Assembly: GCA_018673915.1 (NCBI GenBank)
Contig: JABHBK010000053.1
Location: forward strand, 1 to 64,000
DNA: 64,000 nucleotides
Source: Nitrospina sp.
Lineage (GTDB): Bacteria > Nitrospinota > Nitrospinia > Nitrospinales > VA-1
Direction: 5' to 3'
Of this stretch, positions 63,813-64,000 are shown one piece after another. Position 1 is the stretch's first letter, and every line of letters starts with the position of its first letter. The notes beneath the pieces were generated by a model that was given only the letters and a program-made list of their open reading frames with translations, ran no database searches and had not been told where the DNA came from. The translations under genes were made by a program, and so were the position numbers.

Positions 63813-64000
63813 CTAAATTCGGGTAAGCCATTCCTGGAACTTGGGATGATCACCGCGAACTATATCAAAAAATGTTTTCTGGATCTGATCTGTAATCGGT
63901 CCTTTCTTGCCTGGGCCGATAACGCGGTTATCCACTTCGCGGACGGGTGTGATTTCAGCGGCGGTTCCCGATAGAAAGATCTCCTCCGCGATATAGAGCT
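63813..64000 (-). CDS. ilvE: Branched-chain amino acid aminotransferase, C-terminal part (cut by window edge)
   Basis: The last 62 codons lie in the window. The product [20 protein letters not shown], then [13 protein letters not shown] and the tail FQEWLTRI, is diagnostic for IlvE, a PLP-dependent class IV transaminase for leucine, isoleucine and valine. The [10 protein letters not shown] strand belongs to the PLP phosphate-binding region. The stop TAG is at 63813-63815; the 5' part lies beyond the right edge. Confidence 0.93.
   Translation of the reverse strand, partial: LYIAEEIFLSGTAAEITPVREVDNRVIGPGKKGPITDQIQKTFFDIVRGDHPKFQEWLTRI

Noticed and set aside
1-64000. tRNA, rRNA, CRISPR arrays, insertion sequences
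   Set aside because: None could be recognised by reading; no regular spaced repeats, no transposase or integrase motif, and no rRNA-like segment.

Overview
The window is chromosomal DNA from a Gram-negative, respiring bacterium of moderate GC. Signs of an outer membrane and periplasm are lipoprotein signals, a Tat substrate, a c-type cytochrome, a Slt-type lytic transglycosylase and a sigma-54 regulator. The mix of a B12-dependent class II ribonucleotide reductase, a cytochrome P460-like protein, several FGE/SUMF1-like secreted proteins and many TPR/Sel1 proteins recalls Nitrospinota (Nitrospina-like) genomes. That placement rests on memory of gene content and has not been tested. No rRNA, tRNA, CRISPR array, transposase or integrase was seen.

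Layout. 1-7.8 kb: a methyltransferase fragment, a UPF0182 membrane protein and a purSQLF purine operon on the minus strand. 8-11.6 kb: a polytopic GT-C-like membrane protein and a bifunctional aldolase/short-chain dehydrogenase. 11.6-14.6 kb: an accessory patch with a DUF6602-like gene and an FRG-domain gene, then about 1 kb of mostly non-coding DNA holding a 109-bp direct repeat and an A-rich segment. 14.6-21.8 kb: a divergent redox module. The minus-strand operon encodes YHS, DM13, cytochrome P460, an FGE-like protein and a Tat-exported molybdopterin oxidoreductase. The plus strand encodes a TetR regulator, a VTT/flavin disulfide-oxidoreductase fusion, a second FGE-like protein and a small orphan. 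Matching palindromes lie in front of both arms. 21.8-24.8 kb: guaB-guaA. 25-30.6 kb: a transglutaminase-like protein and nrdJ with candidate NrdR boxes. 30.7-37 kb: FGE-like and TPR lipoproteins, an orphan membrane protein, a hybrid histidine kinase and a methyltransferase.

37-47 kb: a J-domain/Sel1-repeat gene pair, the pstSCAB phosphate transporter (no phoU follows) and two TPR proteins. 47-50.6 kb: a DUF3179 protein, an ECF sigma / zinc anti-sigma / msrB operon, an ArsR regulator and a DUF362 protein. 50.6-58.6 kb: an uninterrupted MiaA-Slt fusion, a TrmN6-like methyltransferase, a small membrane protein, a GYD protein, a SulP-STAS-cNMP transporter and a double receiver. 58.8-64 kb: a tandem aspartoacylase-family pair whose second member has lost its active site, an NtrC/NtrB-like two-component pair, an FmdB-type zinc ribbon and the 3' end of ilvE.

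The points most worth a second look are the TetR-controlled periplasmic redox operon, the DUF6602/FRG cassette with its repeats, the MiaA-Slt fusion, the aspartoacylase pseudoenzyme, and a dispersed repeat of about 45 bp, hairpin plus GCATGAAG-type tail, seen four times and forming the C-terminal codons of two unrelated proteins.
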